Assembly: GCA_918026815.1 (NCBI GenBank)
Contig: CAKJVC010000033.1
Coordinates: 152,883-216,882 of the forward strand
From: Chalara sp. BL73
Taxonomy: Eukaryota; Ascomycota; Leotiomycetes; Helotiales
DNA length: 64,000 nt
Direction: 5' to 3'
The notes below the pieces were generated by a model. It worked only from the letters and a program-made list of their open reading frames with translations. It had not been told where the DNA came from and did no database searches. A program made the position numbers and the translations under genes. This document shows, piece by piece, positions 35,161-48,475 of this stretch. Within the stretch, counting starts at the first letter, position 1; every line of letters starts with the position of its first letter.

Positions 35161-36765
35161 CTTTGCCTTGAATTACTGAAAGAAAGTAAGCAGTTGAGAA
35201 CGGCTCTGAACTCCACTCATCCCTTCCCAGCAAAAAGGACGAGGTTGAAAGTAGAAAATGAAGAGAAGCTTGCACGGAATCGCCAGCGAAGGTCCGCGGG
35301 TAACTAAAATCCGTAGAGAGGAACACAGGTCAAGATAGGGTAGAAAAGAATGTATCTGCAAGGAGATAGCACAAGAAAGCCATGTTAGATGGGAGTCTAG
35401 GTACTTAACTAACTGAAGGGAGTGCGCATGCGGCGGGCACTAGCTCGAGCCGCATTCCACCCAATTGACCAGAACTAAACGCATCCGTTCTTCTGGATTG
35501 ACGTATGCGGACGCGAAAGAATACAGCGCAGCCCAAAGATCGAGCCATGGAGCAAGGCTGCTATGTCAAATTACCTGAAGATGAATGAGGTGGACGGTTT
35601 CATGGCAGTGGGCCTACAGTTCAGCGGATATACAACAAGGAGCCTCATATCCACCGCTACATCGCATCTCCATTTTCAGCCACAATGTCCCCGTTGGCGC
35701 CGCGCAAACGGCCGTCATTCTCTTAGAAACAGGATGTTTCGATCTCTCGTCTGAACTCGAAGATCCACACGAGACTATTTTGAGCATAATGCTGCTTGGG
35801 CATCAAAGTGCAAGCGAAGGCGCATTCTTTTGGTCTGAAGCCGGTGGTGCAATAAGAACGCCACATCTGATGTTTTGAGATTCATGGATCTACCAGTCAT
35901 TTTGCCAGAATTAGAAGATTGGAGACAAGATGGTGACGAGTCTTGAGGCTCTGTAGTCCCTTCATACCAAACAACGGAGCGTTTGTCCTTGGCAACAGGG
36001 TTTTAAGATGGGGCTCTTCAATGCATGGCCCTCCAGCACGGACCAGACTCGACTTTATTACTTATATGGAAGCTGTTCCCGGCATTCAAGTCCAACATAT
36101 ATCCAATAAAAGTGGTTGAATCGTTTCCTCTTTCTACCCACCAGACAATGCTCCTCAAGAAGGCGTTTCTTTAGCGAGACTAACATAGAACGGCCAATCA
36201 AGGAGCTTGGGTCACTTCCATCAAGCTACTCAACGCTCGCGGCCAAGGCGAGATCTTTGTGCGGGAACCTTTCCTTTTCTAAACATGCGGGTCATCTCGT
36301 CCTACAATGTTCCACTATATCATCCTTCTCGACCCGCAGCTTCAGTGTAATCACCGTGGATAGTAAAGCTGTAGCTGGCATATCTGAAGGAAATTAGAGG
36401 GGTTTGGTGACAACAATTATGGCCGCGAGAATGCTCTTCTATATTTGCATATATAGAGCTCTTGTTATTTCTGGGTAAGTATTATCGGGTTTAGCCATAC
36501 ACGCCTTGGAACGGAAGAATTTTTACTTCTGCCAGAATTTGCTGTCAAAAGAAATGTCCTCCGTTTCAGAGGTTGTAACTTAACAGGCTTTAAGACTCGA
36601 ATATTTTCATGTAACCATTTATCTTAGCATAAAGCCATTGCGTTCCTTTTCGACAGTTCTAATCAATTCAAACAAACATACTCTCATCCGTCCCAGCCTC
36701 TCACGGAGTCGCAAACAAACAAGCAAAAAGAGCGAACCACGAAGTCAAGAGAGCTACCACAATGC
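35161..36765. other. Intergenic region of 1.6 kb
   Basis: It lies between the MFS gene start and the 3' end of the oxygenase gene. Plus-strand frames at 35585-35878 and 36116-36397 are open but show no motif I recognise. The first few hundred bases should include the MFS promoter. Confidence 0.35.
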
Positions 36766-38804
36766 TTACTCACTATGACCTCCCTTCATTCTCTCAGCTC
36801 GGCTAGGAAAATCAATCATGATCACCGCAGAGGAGTAGCACATTCCCATACTCGCTTCGTTCCCATACTTCATATGCACAATAGCAAGCTCACAATCCGT
36901 GCTCATTGCATTAAGCCAGATGATATCCTCATATTCCTCCAGTGACCAGTGCGACTGGTAAAACTTTTCAAAATTAGTATATACTTAAGTGAAAGGTTTT
37001 GGGGGGGGGGGGGGGTTACTTCAGTGACACCATTAGCCGCCCAGCATTCGTTAAGGCCATTCACCACGGTGAGTGGATGGAAGCAGTTCCCAAATCTTGC
37101 TTTGGCGTTCTCGCGTTCCCGGATCCTCTCGATCTCCTCTTTGATATCATCACTGGGATGGGAACTACCAAAGGCATACCTTGCGTAACGCGCCCTGTAA
37201 ATCTTACTTTCTATCTCTTCTTGCCACTATATCGAGCTCTGTGTTAGCTACACCTCTCTATAAGACTGAAACATCAAACTGTAACCTGCTTCAAACATCC
37301 TTACCGCTTCATTTCTAAGCATGGGTCGAACTCGGACCGTAACACCGAGAGTTCTGAATACCATGTACAATATCGCATCGACTCCTTTCAAAGCATATGG
37401 CATCAACTCATTGGTGCTTTGGCTTGTATGAGCATAGCGATGAGTACAATGAAAGCCGAGAATACCGCCATCAGGCAAGAAGTTGAGCTGCTGAAGTAAG
37501 CCTTTCACACTCCCGAACAGCGGATAACTGGTCGGGCTAGATCATTTAAGTCAGCTATATGGTCTATATCGAACGAGATATCTAATGATGCAAGTTATGC
37601 ATCCAAGAAAGCTCACTCACTCTGCTGTTGGAAACCCACGTAACACCCCACCAATATGTTCGTTCACGTACAAGTTATATGTCAATGTGATACGATGACC
37701 AGATGTGACTTCCAAGACCTCGTGCTCGCAATCGCTATAGAAAGCTGCCCACTTGATCTGATTGGGGTGATCTTCAGCCCAATCAAAAACACTCTTTTGG
37801 CCATTATGGGTGACAGTAAGCTGCCCACCTGCTCTGGTCAACCGAAGCCTACTGCTGGGTGAAATTTTTAATACTACCTTGATGTGAATACGGAATACAG
37901 ATAACTAGGCTTCCGAACTGAGAGGCTGACCGTGGAGTGTCTACATGTTTGTGAAACTATAGGAGGTTAATCAATAACAGCTTCAATGGCAAAGGAGACA
38001 TATCACGAAGAATACCAACCTTTCCTGATCCGGAGTAAATGTTCAATTTATAGAGCTCTGCCGCAACACCCCAGTGTTCTGATTTGACACCATAATGCCC
38101 TGTTTCTTTCAACGCATCCCCGATACCAGGCAATAACGTCTGAGTGACTACGGATCAACAAGTCAGCTGAATTTCGTTTGGTGTTTGACAACGGTCTTAA
38201 CATACTTGCATCAATAATCCCAAAATCGTACGGATGAAAGCTAACGCAGAAATCCTTCCTGTCCACTGATCACGATCATCAGATTTTCACATGATCTAAG
38301 AGGTCAACAAGGGTACGTACATTTGCTTGCTTTTCGATACTCCTCGTCCAGCACATCTCTTCCCTCAAAGCCAAAAGTAGCTGGTGAGCATGCTTTCAGG
38401 AGCTCATCAAGATTCCTTTCAGGATCTTGAGGAAATTCAACCTTTGATCCTGAGCCATGGAACGTGTCGAAACGCAGCACTACTGGCGGGACCGTAATGG
38501 GTGATCTGAGACTTGTGTGCGTGGTGGTCGGCTCGTTTGAAATTGGCACGCTACCTCCGAGACAGTCTTAACATACCTGAGTTAGACTTGCTTGCTTCCA
38601 GAGTGAGAATGCTTGGTATAGAGCCCTGGGTATCTTGAGTAAAAAGGGAAAGGATAGGGCTTGTTTACAATTGGCTCGTGCTTGACACCCATCAATCACA
38701 TCCTTGAGGTCCTGAATGACTTGTTTCTCGGTTATTCCCTGAAGGCTTTCGCCAGCTTTCTTGGCTTGTTCCGTGCCAACTAAACCTGAACCTGAATCAG
38801 TCAT
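36766..38804 (-). CDS. 2-oxoglutarate/Fe(II)-dependent oxygenase (prolyl-4-hydroxylase-like)
   Basis: Nine exons (38804-38669, 38566-38321, 38265-38206, 38147-38020, 37956-37878, 37828-37621, 37536-37305, 37226-37020, 36954-36766) join in phase to 494 aa. The domain reads FSPATFGFEGRDVLDEEY-like start (ATFGFEGRDVLDEEYRK), SFHPYDFGIID, GVAAELYKLNIYSGSGKF, then HKHVDTPRSASQFGSLV with the HxD iron ligands, and SDCEHEVLEVTSGHRITLTY with the distal His and the Arg that binds 2-oxoglutarate. A C-terminal domain (FLPDGGILGFHCTHRYAH..., ELAIVHMKYGNEASMG) follows, as in fungal relatives. Joining exon 1 at ARAN|YCLGGSVPIS, by a 102-bp intron, restores the usual family sequence. The intron at 37019-36955 opens with GTAA followed by 16 C. 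Substrate is unknown. Confidence 0.85.
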
Positions 38805-39322
38805 GGTTGGCTCCTCTATCTCTCTAACTGGGCCTTTTTCGTCGTCACGATTGACAAACGAATTCTAATATCAGAGCCACATGTCAGTGTTTACATTCTC
38901 AGGGTCAGAGACTTGGTAAATATTGCTTACCTCAATGACAAAATGAATAGAACTTTGAGTATTAATCAGTTGTTGATAATGAGTATCGCTTGTATAGAAG
39001 TAGATGAATGATAATAAGGAATTAAAATCGCTAGAAAATAAGGGTATGTATGCCTCCAAAGAATCGTGTGGGGAATGGTCAATTGTAGGCAGCAGCGGGC
39101 CTGGAGCCTATATAATGTTGCACAAGAACGATATGAGTCGAAATGGATGCAGGGAGCCGTCGATACTGAGACACTAGCACATGATTTGTGGGAAATATGA
39201 TCTCAAAGTGAGCATTCAAGCCCATCGCGATAGAATCAGTTTGTATTATCATCAAATGCCTAAAAGTTCCTTACGCCACGAAAATGCCGCTATCCCAGAA
39301 CGCCGCCATTTTCTATCTGCAT
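38805..39322. promoter_or_regulatory. Upstream region of the oxygenase gene / 3' region of AP-2 mu gene
   Basis: About 0.5 kb. On the minus strand the frame stays open before the oxygenase ATG (NSFVNRDDEKGPVREIEEPT) back to a good 3' splice site (…GATATTAG at 38864), with a GTAAGC donor near 38930. No ATG lies in the upstream exon, so this looks like a 5' UTR intron. Nothing else was recognised. Confidence 0.4.
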
Positions 39323-40751
39323 CTAGAATCTGCCAACAATTAGTCTTCGGTTTGCCGCGGGTAGCACTGAAGACTTACCGTATCTCATAAGAACCTGCCC
39401 TCGTCATATACCTGACCCATTTCACGGAGGAATAATTACTTTTCTCAAAAACCTTCAGATACCTCACTAAAAGCCCTGAACTTGTGAACATCAACAGGCT
39501 GAAGCTTAGACTCAATGGGGGTCGCGACCATGCTTTCTGGTTCGTCATACTCGTTAAGGTTGCCTCTGCACTCAACACGAATTCGCTTCCACCGGTAAAC
39601 CGTGGAATCTTCCAGACAAGATTATTCTCGCTAGGCTCATACTTCGCCTTGCCCTGTGTACACCTCTCTGTAACTCGTGCAGTATTCAATGGTGTTGGAA
39701 CTCGCACCACAACGTTTGTTGCAAACAATTTGCTACCGTAATTTGCCTTGATAGATATACTATACTCGACCTTAGTTTTGCCCACCTCGTTAACAATGGC
39801 ATGCACTCTAAATGGCAGATTTACATTCTCTGTGGCTCGGTAACGCATGAGCTCAAACTCGCCGTCGGGAGGTATGAAAGAGATGATCCTGTCCGTATCG
39901 AACTTTCCAAGCTTCACGCATTGATGGAATTGGCAATCTTCTAGCGAAACGCTCCCAGCTGCTGCTTTCGTGGCTTTTGTGCCCATTTTATTACCGGACG
40001 GCAGCGAGGACAAGCCGTCAGTATCCAGCAAAAGCCTGTCATTCAGACCGAACTTGCATTCTGGCGTACCAGATAAATATGCCCGCATCACAATTTGGCC
40101 ATTTACGTCGGCACGAAGGACTGTTCCGGTGGCAGACATAAGGAGATTAACATCTTCAATGACATCTACAAATGCCTCGTTCTTGCGATACTTCACATCT
40201 GCCTTTCTCCAAGACAGAGCACCAGTAGCTTGCATTGTAATCTTCGCCGAATCCTCCATCGTCCGTTCAGATTTCACACCTTCAGTTGTGATATACATCT
40301 TCAGGGTATCGGTCTCGGTGTTCTGAGGATATCCAAAGTCTAGAATTTCTTCAGGCAATGTTAGTAGTGCAGCGAATATTAGGCTCCTGGAACCTCAAGA
40401 AGAATTCTGCTAACCATCCAGGAGCTCGTATACAAGAACGAAATTGTTCTTTACTGCCTCCTCATCGAACTTGCCAAAATATCCTTTCCCTAGTTGTATC
40501 AACCTATAGAGGAACTCGAAAACGAGCGCTGCATTGGCGTTGCTTTTGGTGATTGCAACCAAATATATATTTTCATGCTTCACATGGCTGAATGTCGTGC
40601 TTCCTAATGTGAGGATAGGAGAGCGAACCTGCGCATTCGAGATGACTTGAATTCGGAATACATCTGCCAGCCGTGGCCTGCAGTCATTTCGAAAGGCGCG
40701 AAAGATCAGATTCTCTCCTTTCTGATTGAAGATCAAGATACCAGACAACAT
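39323..40751 (-). CDS. APM4: AP-2 adaptor complex mu subunit
   Basis: Exons 40751-40415, 40348-39379 and 39329-39323 give 437 aa. AP-2 mu binds Yxx-phi cargo and phosphoinositides in clathrin endocytosis. N-terminal longin domain: [60 protein letters not shown], the last spanning a 66-bp intron. The C-terminal mu homology domain includes WRKADVKYRKNEAFVDVIED and ends VKWVRYMTRAGSYEIR. The start at 40751 is chosen because it matches the family; the frame also has an ATG at 40814 that would add 21 atypical residues. The final intron (39378-39330) leaves a 7-nt last exon (…RF-stop); without it translation stops right after EIR, so either form is nearly the same. Firm call; AP-2 rather than AP-1 from the longin sequence. 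Confidence 0.93.
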
Positions 40752-41102
40752 TTCAAATACAAATATATGGTGGCGCGGTACTGAGGGAGCAGTGAGGTTC
40801 ACATTGCAGTGCATAGGCTGATGTGGGGTTGAGCTTTATTTTCGGAAGGGAAGAATGTTCTACCGCACTTGACTTTACCCCTGACCAGGACCACGATGGA
40901 CTTTCCCAAAGACTTTTATAGCCGTTTACTTCAAAGGCTTAAAAAATCCACCAAGGGCTGGAATGATGAGTTTAATGGATCTTAATTGCTAGCTGTACAA
41001 GAAGGAGGTATTGACCATGAATCCATAAAAACAATGCATCAACGCTCAATGTGCAATTCCCATTGCCTCCGTCTAATAATCCACAAATACACGTTGTCTC
41101 TC
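40752..41102. promoter_or_regulatory. Region between AP-2 mu and succinyl-CoA ligase genes
   Basis: About 350 bp between two genes on the same (minus) strand: the 3' UTR of LSC1 at the right and the promoter of the AP-2 mu gene at the left. No further signal was identified. Confidence 0.35.
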
Positions 41103-42415
<1,313 letters not shown>

Positions 42416-42689
42416 GTTTGGCAGAGTACGGTGTGTTAGGAAAGAAAAATTGATGATTGTTTTTTATTGCTCTGAGTACTTGAACCCTTGCATTTTGGGG
42501 ATCTCAAATTCACGATTCCCAGATCACACTAGCCTTTCTTCGCACGGGACGAGCCATCTGCCAAGCCCGTCCTTCTTGAACTTTTAGAGAGTCCTCGACA
42601 ACCCCTCCAAAAAGTAACCAAGGAACTTTCTACCAGCTGTCAAACTCCAATCCCTTTCTTCAGCCACTGTGACACACAAATCCCTAGCA
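42416..42689. promoter_or_regulatory. Divergent promoter of LSC1 and ELP3
   Basis: Only 274 bp separate the two divergent start codons. This compact interval must hold both promoters and leaders; it contains T-rich tracts (42446-42470) but no clear TATA. Co-regulation is possible but not shown. Confidence 0.5.
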
Positions 42690-44530
42690 ATGGCGATTGA
42701 CACAACAATGACGCTGTCAGAGAGGCAGAAAAAGCCGAAGGATATGGATCTACCGCCCGAAAACGAGCGATATTTACGCTGCTGTTCAGATATTGCAAGC
42801 GCACTCGTTCAAGAGCATGAAGCTCTGCAAGATTTAACGAAGCCGCGGAAAGATGTGAATCTAAACAGCTTGCGGTCCAGAATGTCTAAAAAGCACAAAT
42901 TGAGCAATATACCACCATTAACTGCCATTATTGCCGCAATTCCTGAACATTATAAGAAATATATCTTGCCTAAGCTTATTGCAAAACCTATCAGTATTTA
43001 ACACCATGGAACCACAGTGCCTACATTGCTAACCGATGCCTAGGAAGCGCTTCTGGAATAGCAGTGGTAGCTGTCATGTGCAAGCCTCATAGATGCCCTC
43101 ATATTGCATATACTGGCAATATTTGTGTATATTGCCCTGGTGGACCGGACTCTGATTTCGAATATTCAACACAATCTTACACTGGCTATGAGCCCACATC
43201 CATGCGAGCGATCCGGGCAAGGTATGACCCGTTTGAGCAAGCTAGAGGGCGAGTCGATCAGATCAAATCTCTGGGCCATAGCGTGGACAAAGTAGAGTAC
43301 ATTATAATGGGTGGCACATTCATGTCGCTATCTAAACAATATCGAGAAACCTTTATTTCGCAATTGCACAACGCATTGAGTGGATATCAAGGTAATGCCG
43401 TAGATGAAGCTGTTCAAGCAGGAGAGATGAGCAATATCAAGTGTGTGGGCATCACAATCGAAACCCGGCCGGATTATTGCCTGCAGCCTCATTTGTCTGA
43501 TATGCTGCGTTATGGCTGCACACGACTAGAAATTGGCGTTCAGTCTCTATATGAAGATGTGGCACGAGACACAAATAGAGGGCATACTGTCGCATCTGTT
43601 GCAGAAACATTCTGTCTTGCTAAAGATGCAGGGTATAAAGTTGTTAGTCATATGATGCCTGATTTACCTAATGTCGGTATGGAGAGGGATTTGGATCAAT
43701 TCCGAGAATACTTCGAAAATCCAGCTTTCCGAACCGATGGATTGAAGATCTATCCGACCCTCGTTATTCGAGGTACGGGACTATATGAGTTGTGGCGAAC
43801 GGGTCGATACAAGAACTATACCCCAAATGCGCTTATAGATATTGTGGCGCGTATTCTTGCCCTTGTTCCGCCATGGACCCGTATCTATCGGGTTCAGAGA
43901 GATATTCCCATGCCGTTGGTGACATCAGGCGTTGAAAACGGCAACCTAAGAGAACTGGCACTGAGCAGGATGAAGGATTTCGGTACTACTTGCAGAGATG
44001 TTCGCACTCGAGAAGTCGGCATTAATGAAGTTAAGAATAAGATTCGCCCCTCCCAAGTCGAGCTTGTGCGCCGTGATTATACAGCAAATGGTGGCTGGGA
44101 AACTTTCCTTGCGTATGAAGATCCAAAGCAAGATATCCTTATTGGATTGCTTCGACTACGAAAGTGCTCAACTAAGTATACATTCCGCCCAGAGCTTGTT
44201 GGTCAGCCTACAAGTATAATTCGGGAGCTCCATGTGTATGGATCTGCTGTTCCAGTACATGCTCGCGACCCACGAAAGTTTCAGCATCAAGGTTATGGCA
44301 CTCTGTTGATGGAGGAAGCCGAGAAAATTGCGAGGAATGAACATGGTAGCACAAAAATCAGTGTTATCTCGGGCGTTGGTACCAGAGACTATTACAGGAG
44401 GCTAGGTTACTGGCTAGATGGTATAAACCCACGCATAGATCTAATAATCTGCTAACTGAGTTCAGGCCCATATATGAGCAAACATCTGACGCCGAAAGGT
44501 GACGACGACAGTGATGATGACGATGATTGA
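42690..44530 (+). CDS. ELP3: Elongator complex subunit 3 (radical SAM tRNA acetyltransferase)
   Basis: Exons 42690-42993, 43044-44420 and 44466-44530 give 581 aa. Elp3 modifies wobble uridine of tRNAs (cm5U route) in Elongator. After the N-terminal helices, [20 protein letters not shown] spans the first intron, then the radical-SAM cluster [17 protein letters not shown] with cysteines spaced C-9-C-2-C. Also visible: [60 protein letters not shown]. The GNAT domain follows, with [29 protein letters not shown] (acetyl-CoA loop) and [18 protein letters not shown]. The last intron (45 bp, 44421-44465) is needed to obtain the conserved PYMSKHL end, followed by an acidic tail; read-through would end prematurely at 44455. 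Highly conserved; firm call. Confidence 0.97.
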
Positions 44531-45263
44531 GCATTTTCGCTGCCTCTTGGCGCGTCATATAGGCCAATGATAATCCATCAGCCGGTACCATCATAGATGA
44601 AGACAAGCCGGCATCACTGGGATAGCCGTGTGGCCAAAGTCGAAAACGCTCCTCTTCCCTCCTTAAGCTTATTCTATACAAGAAATTCGACAGGTCAGAA
44701 GCATGAAGATGCTCGATAGGAAAGACCAGCGGCCGCAGGTTTCTTCTAGCTACAACAATATAATTGCATATCAATCTTTAACTAAACACAATACACTTTA
44801 GGGCATTAATACACTGAATATGATAGAGTTCAATGCAGCTGTCAATGCTTGTATCATCATACAACATAGAGAGAGGTTGGCATGTTATCTGTACATACTA
44901 GTTTACGATTTTTGATCAATCACAACCAATCACACTTTCTAACAGCTAATTACATTATTAGCTTGGCACTTTCCGCTCAGTTTCTGCTTTCATGATATGA
45001 TTCCGCCTCTTAGTTGCTTTCCAGAGCCCCTCCCATGGCACCCAACATTTCTCTTACGTTCGTTATGCTCACATTGAGTGTCCACCTGGATGCCCATGAG
45101 GCTGCCTTTGTCTTGGCAGACTGGGTGAGAATATATGATTGGCACCTGCATATGCAACCGCTAGCCTCAACCTTTGGGCATAGTTAATGGCTGTATTGAA
45201 TTATCTTCCTCCTCAAGGATATCCTGTTGAGACCCCATCACCGGAATTAGACTATACAATCAA
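44531..45263. other. Intergenic region between ELP3 and the ankyrin gene
   Basis: About 0.73 kb holding the ELP3 3' UTR and the upstream region of the ankyrin gene. A minus-strand frame at 44364-44774 overlaps ELP3 and is a shadow. No other signal was found. Confidence 0.4.
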
Positions 45264-48200
45264 ATGGCGGAGGTGAGTCGTCGCTGGCTCTGCCCAGATT
45301 GTCGGACATCTTCTAGGCTCTATACAGACGATTCGCAAGTTTATGAGAGATGTTCGCAATGCCCCTAAAGATCTAGTTGCTATAATCGATGATTTGAACA
45401 GACTTAGTACTGTATTTGAGGCTTTAGGCGAGCTTGAAAGCGATATAGCTTGGACTTTGCTCCAGTATAGCCTCAATCATTGTCAAACTGCAACTAGCAC
45501 TTTGCAAAGGTTTGCTAATGCCTCGATAAAATCTCTAAATGACTATTCTCATCAAGGGACATATCGATCGATCAAGCTTGCTTTTAAAAAGGACGAAATG
45601 GAATATTTAAAGGGTCAACTGGAGCAAGCAAACCAAAATTTGCAGTTAGCGATAAGTGCCAGCCTCTTGTACGTGGTTTCTATCGAAGGAGAACAATTCA
45701 AAGGCTTAAAGTAGCAGAACCAAGCAGGTTACATTTTCACATAAAATCAACACTATTGAATCGAGCCTTGCGTCTTTAGTAAGTTATGTGGAAGCGCAGA
45801 AGATGTTAGACGGAGACGTGGTTCAAAAACCACTGGTGTCAGACACTATCTCTAAGAATCGAGTCGACTTATCTATAGCTCGCGAGCAACGAAAGGCTCC
45901 TCAGAAAGCTTGTGGATTCAAAAAATGCTACTGCGCATGTCACGATGATTATGTATTTGGTAGGCGATTTTGGATGCTCAGTGTTCCCCTAGATAGCAAG
46001 CGTAGTCGATGTTCACGCTCGATCTGTGCCAAAGCATCAAAAGCCTCTCTGAGAATCAATCTTACACAGTGGGGAGTATTATTGGCTGTGGAGGCCCGCC
46101 TTGAATGGTTCTGGAGTGCTCAAAAGGGTTTCATATATCCCTCACTTAGCTTCGACAAAGTTGTGAGGCGCACTTCACCTGGTTTCAAGCTCCTCTGGGA
46201 GCTCCAGACTGGCCAGAAGACGGATTGGCAGCTCGCAAGGAAAGAGCTACTAGAGCTCTTTCAGTCCGGTCTCGCGTCCCCTCATGACCTTGACCCAGAA
46301 GGCTATACTTGGTTGGAGGTAAGTTACTTGCTCGTCCTCTAATCCTATTATTCATCTAAGCGATGTAGAAAATACCCTGGCAGTCTTGGGATCTCGAAAA
46401 ACGCGATATTCAATTTAATCTACTGCGCATGTTGGTCGAGTTGGGCACACAGATCAACACATTAAGGTGAGTTGTAGTCGTATTTCACTGGGATGTAGTT
46501 TTGCTTACACCAGACAAGATTGATGTACAGAGCCATGAGTTGGTGTGGATATGGACCACGTTTAGGCCTCTTGCGGGAACTCATTCGCCTTGGTTTTGAT
46601 GCATCTAATATTGAATCTCCGGTAGCCTCGAAATGGCCAGCACCAAGCTGTCTTCGTTTGGGAGCCAAAACGTGTGCTCCAGATCCGTTTTTCGTGGAAT
46701 GCATAGCGGAAGTACTCAAAGTTTGCCCTGGTAAGAAGAGCACTTGCTCGACTCTGAATATGACATTGTACTTTTTTTTTTTAATTAAGTATAACCACAC
46801 TCCCTAACCCAATTGTAGGTTTTGCAGGGATGAATGCCCTTCAAGAGGCCATTCTCATAGGATCAAACGATGAAGTCAGGCAACAGCTTGTGAAGTACTC
46901 TGTTAATGGACAGGACAATCTTCTCTGTCAATCAGCTCTACACCTCGCAGTGCAGCGTCCACAGCATTTAGACTTACTACTAGAAGCAGGTGCTAATTTA
47001 AATGCAAAAGATCGATACGGATATACTCCTCTTATCTATGCCTGCGCATTAGATTACGCAGAGCTAGCGGTCAAGTTAGTCGCTGCAGGTGCTTCCTTTT
47101 CATTAAGGAATACAGTGCAAGGTATGTGCTGCCTAGGAATTGCACTAAAAAACCGCCACTGGGATACAATTGTCACAATTTTGAGTTATTTAAATAGCCA
47201 CCCGGAGTGGCAGCTAGAGTTCGAGCCATATGCTACATATGTATTATCACTTTGGCTCATCGAATGTGGGTCAAAATCTACGGGCAAGCTTCCAACTCTA
47301 CTCTCATTGAGTGCCGATCCAAACAGCATTTTTGGGAGTACAGATGAAACAGGTTTTGCACTCGGTCTCTCACAAATGAGAGATGCAACAAAAGCAGATG
47401 TTCTTTTCATATGCGACTCCTATAGCCTCGACGGCCATGGCAAATTGGGAAGTAACGTTCTCATGTTATTAACACGCACTTGTGATCCCAAACTTCTCAA
47501 AATGTTCATCGAGAGAGGCAGCAAACTCGACATGGTAAACAAATTTGGGCATAGTGCACTGCACCAGGCTGTGTCAGAGCTCGCGAGACCGAATAAATCT
47601 TTCGAGGAAGAGAGGTTTTCGGGGTGGGTTGAGAGTGTTGAGGTGCTGGTTAGGCACGGCGCCAATCCTTTAAAGGGAGACAATTGTAATTGTGCCTGCT
47701 CCGCTCATGGATGTACTGCTTTACACATGATTCACAAATGCGATATTCTGGGAGAATTTCTACACGAGAAATATTTCATATGGGACTTGGAGGTATTAAG
47801 CATAACATGTCATAACCAGGATACTTCAATTTACCGCGATGGCTTGCTCGCACTGGTGAGACGGTACATGTTCGAGGAGCTGGAAATAACTCATACTTGT
47901 TGCCGTGAATGGTTGGGCCATCTCCATGCGCCAAATATTGACGAGGATGAGATAAGAGAAATTCAGGACGAAGAGGCAGAGATCATTGGAAACCTGAACT
48001 CGCAGATAGAAGAAATGGAAACACTAAACGTGGCCGAACTGGAATGTCGTCTCGTGGAGTCGATTGTGAAGATAAGCCCAAGATATCTCAAAGTTGAAAA
48101 AGAAAAAAGACGGAGATGCCAACGAGCTGTTGAGTGCTCAATTCCAACTCATTGATAGTGCAGCTCTAACTGGTATTCTAGGGGAAGGCATGTGGCGAGG

Positions 48201-48475
48201 TAGATTATACGAATGACAATTTCATCCTCAGATTTCGCGAGGATTGCCTCGACACCAAAGCTCCTCAAATATGCGACGTAATCGGCATTGAACATTATGA
48301 AGAATGGGTTGAGTATGAAAACAGTAAGGTGCCAAAAGGTCGAGCAGCACTTGAGGGTTGGTATGAGAAGAGGAAGGGATGGATCTCCAAGTTCAGAGCT
48401 ATAGAGAGAAGAGCACAGATGTTCCCTTCTGAATTAGAGCAAAGTGCAAGACTGGATATCTGTTTTGGATATTAG
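45264..48475 (+). CDS. Ankyrin-repeat protein with fungal helical N-terminal domain
   Basis: Using the ATG at 45343, exons 45343-45668, 45715-46318, 46369-46466, 46531-46730, 46819-48128 and 48182-48475 give 943 aa. The N-terminal ~130 residues (NAPKDLVAIIDDLNRLSTVF, SLNHCQTATSTLQRF, heptads to QNLQLAISASL) resemble the helical domain found at the start of fungal ankyrin and NLR-like proteins. Ankyrin repeats occupy the middle (QSALHLAVQRPQHLDLLLEA, GANLNAKDRYGYTPLIYACA, FGHSALHQAVSEL, HGCTALHMIH). The last intron (GTTGAG donor, CTAAC branch) leads to the tail ending in DICFGY. An ATG at 45264 starts MAEV, but one extra base shifts it out of frame with VAGSAQIVGHLLGSIQTIRK, which continues the helix domain; the original N-terminus may thus be broken. 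Role unknown; relatives act in self/non-self responses. Confidence 0.7.

Noticed and set aside
35585..35878. 97-codon plus-strand frame
   Set aside because: No recognisable family and no convincing start context; left as intergenic.
47186..47683. Minus-strand frames across the ankyrin exon
   Set aside because: Shadows of the coding exon with no domain and no splice context.
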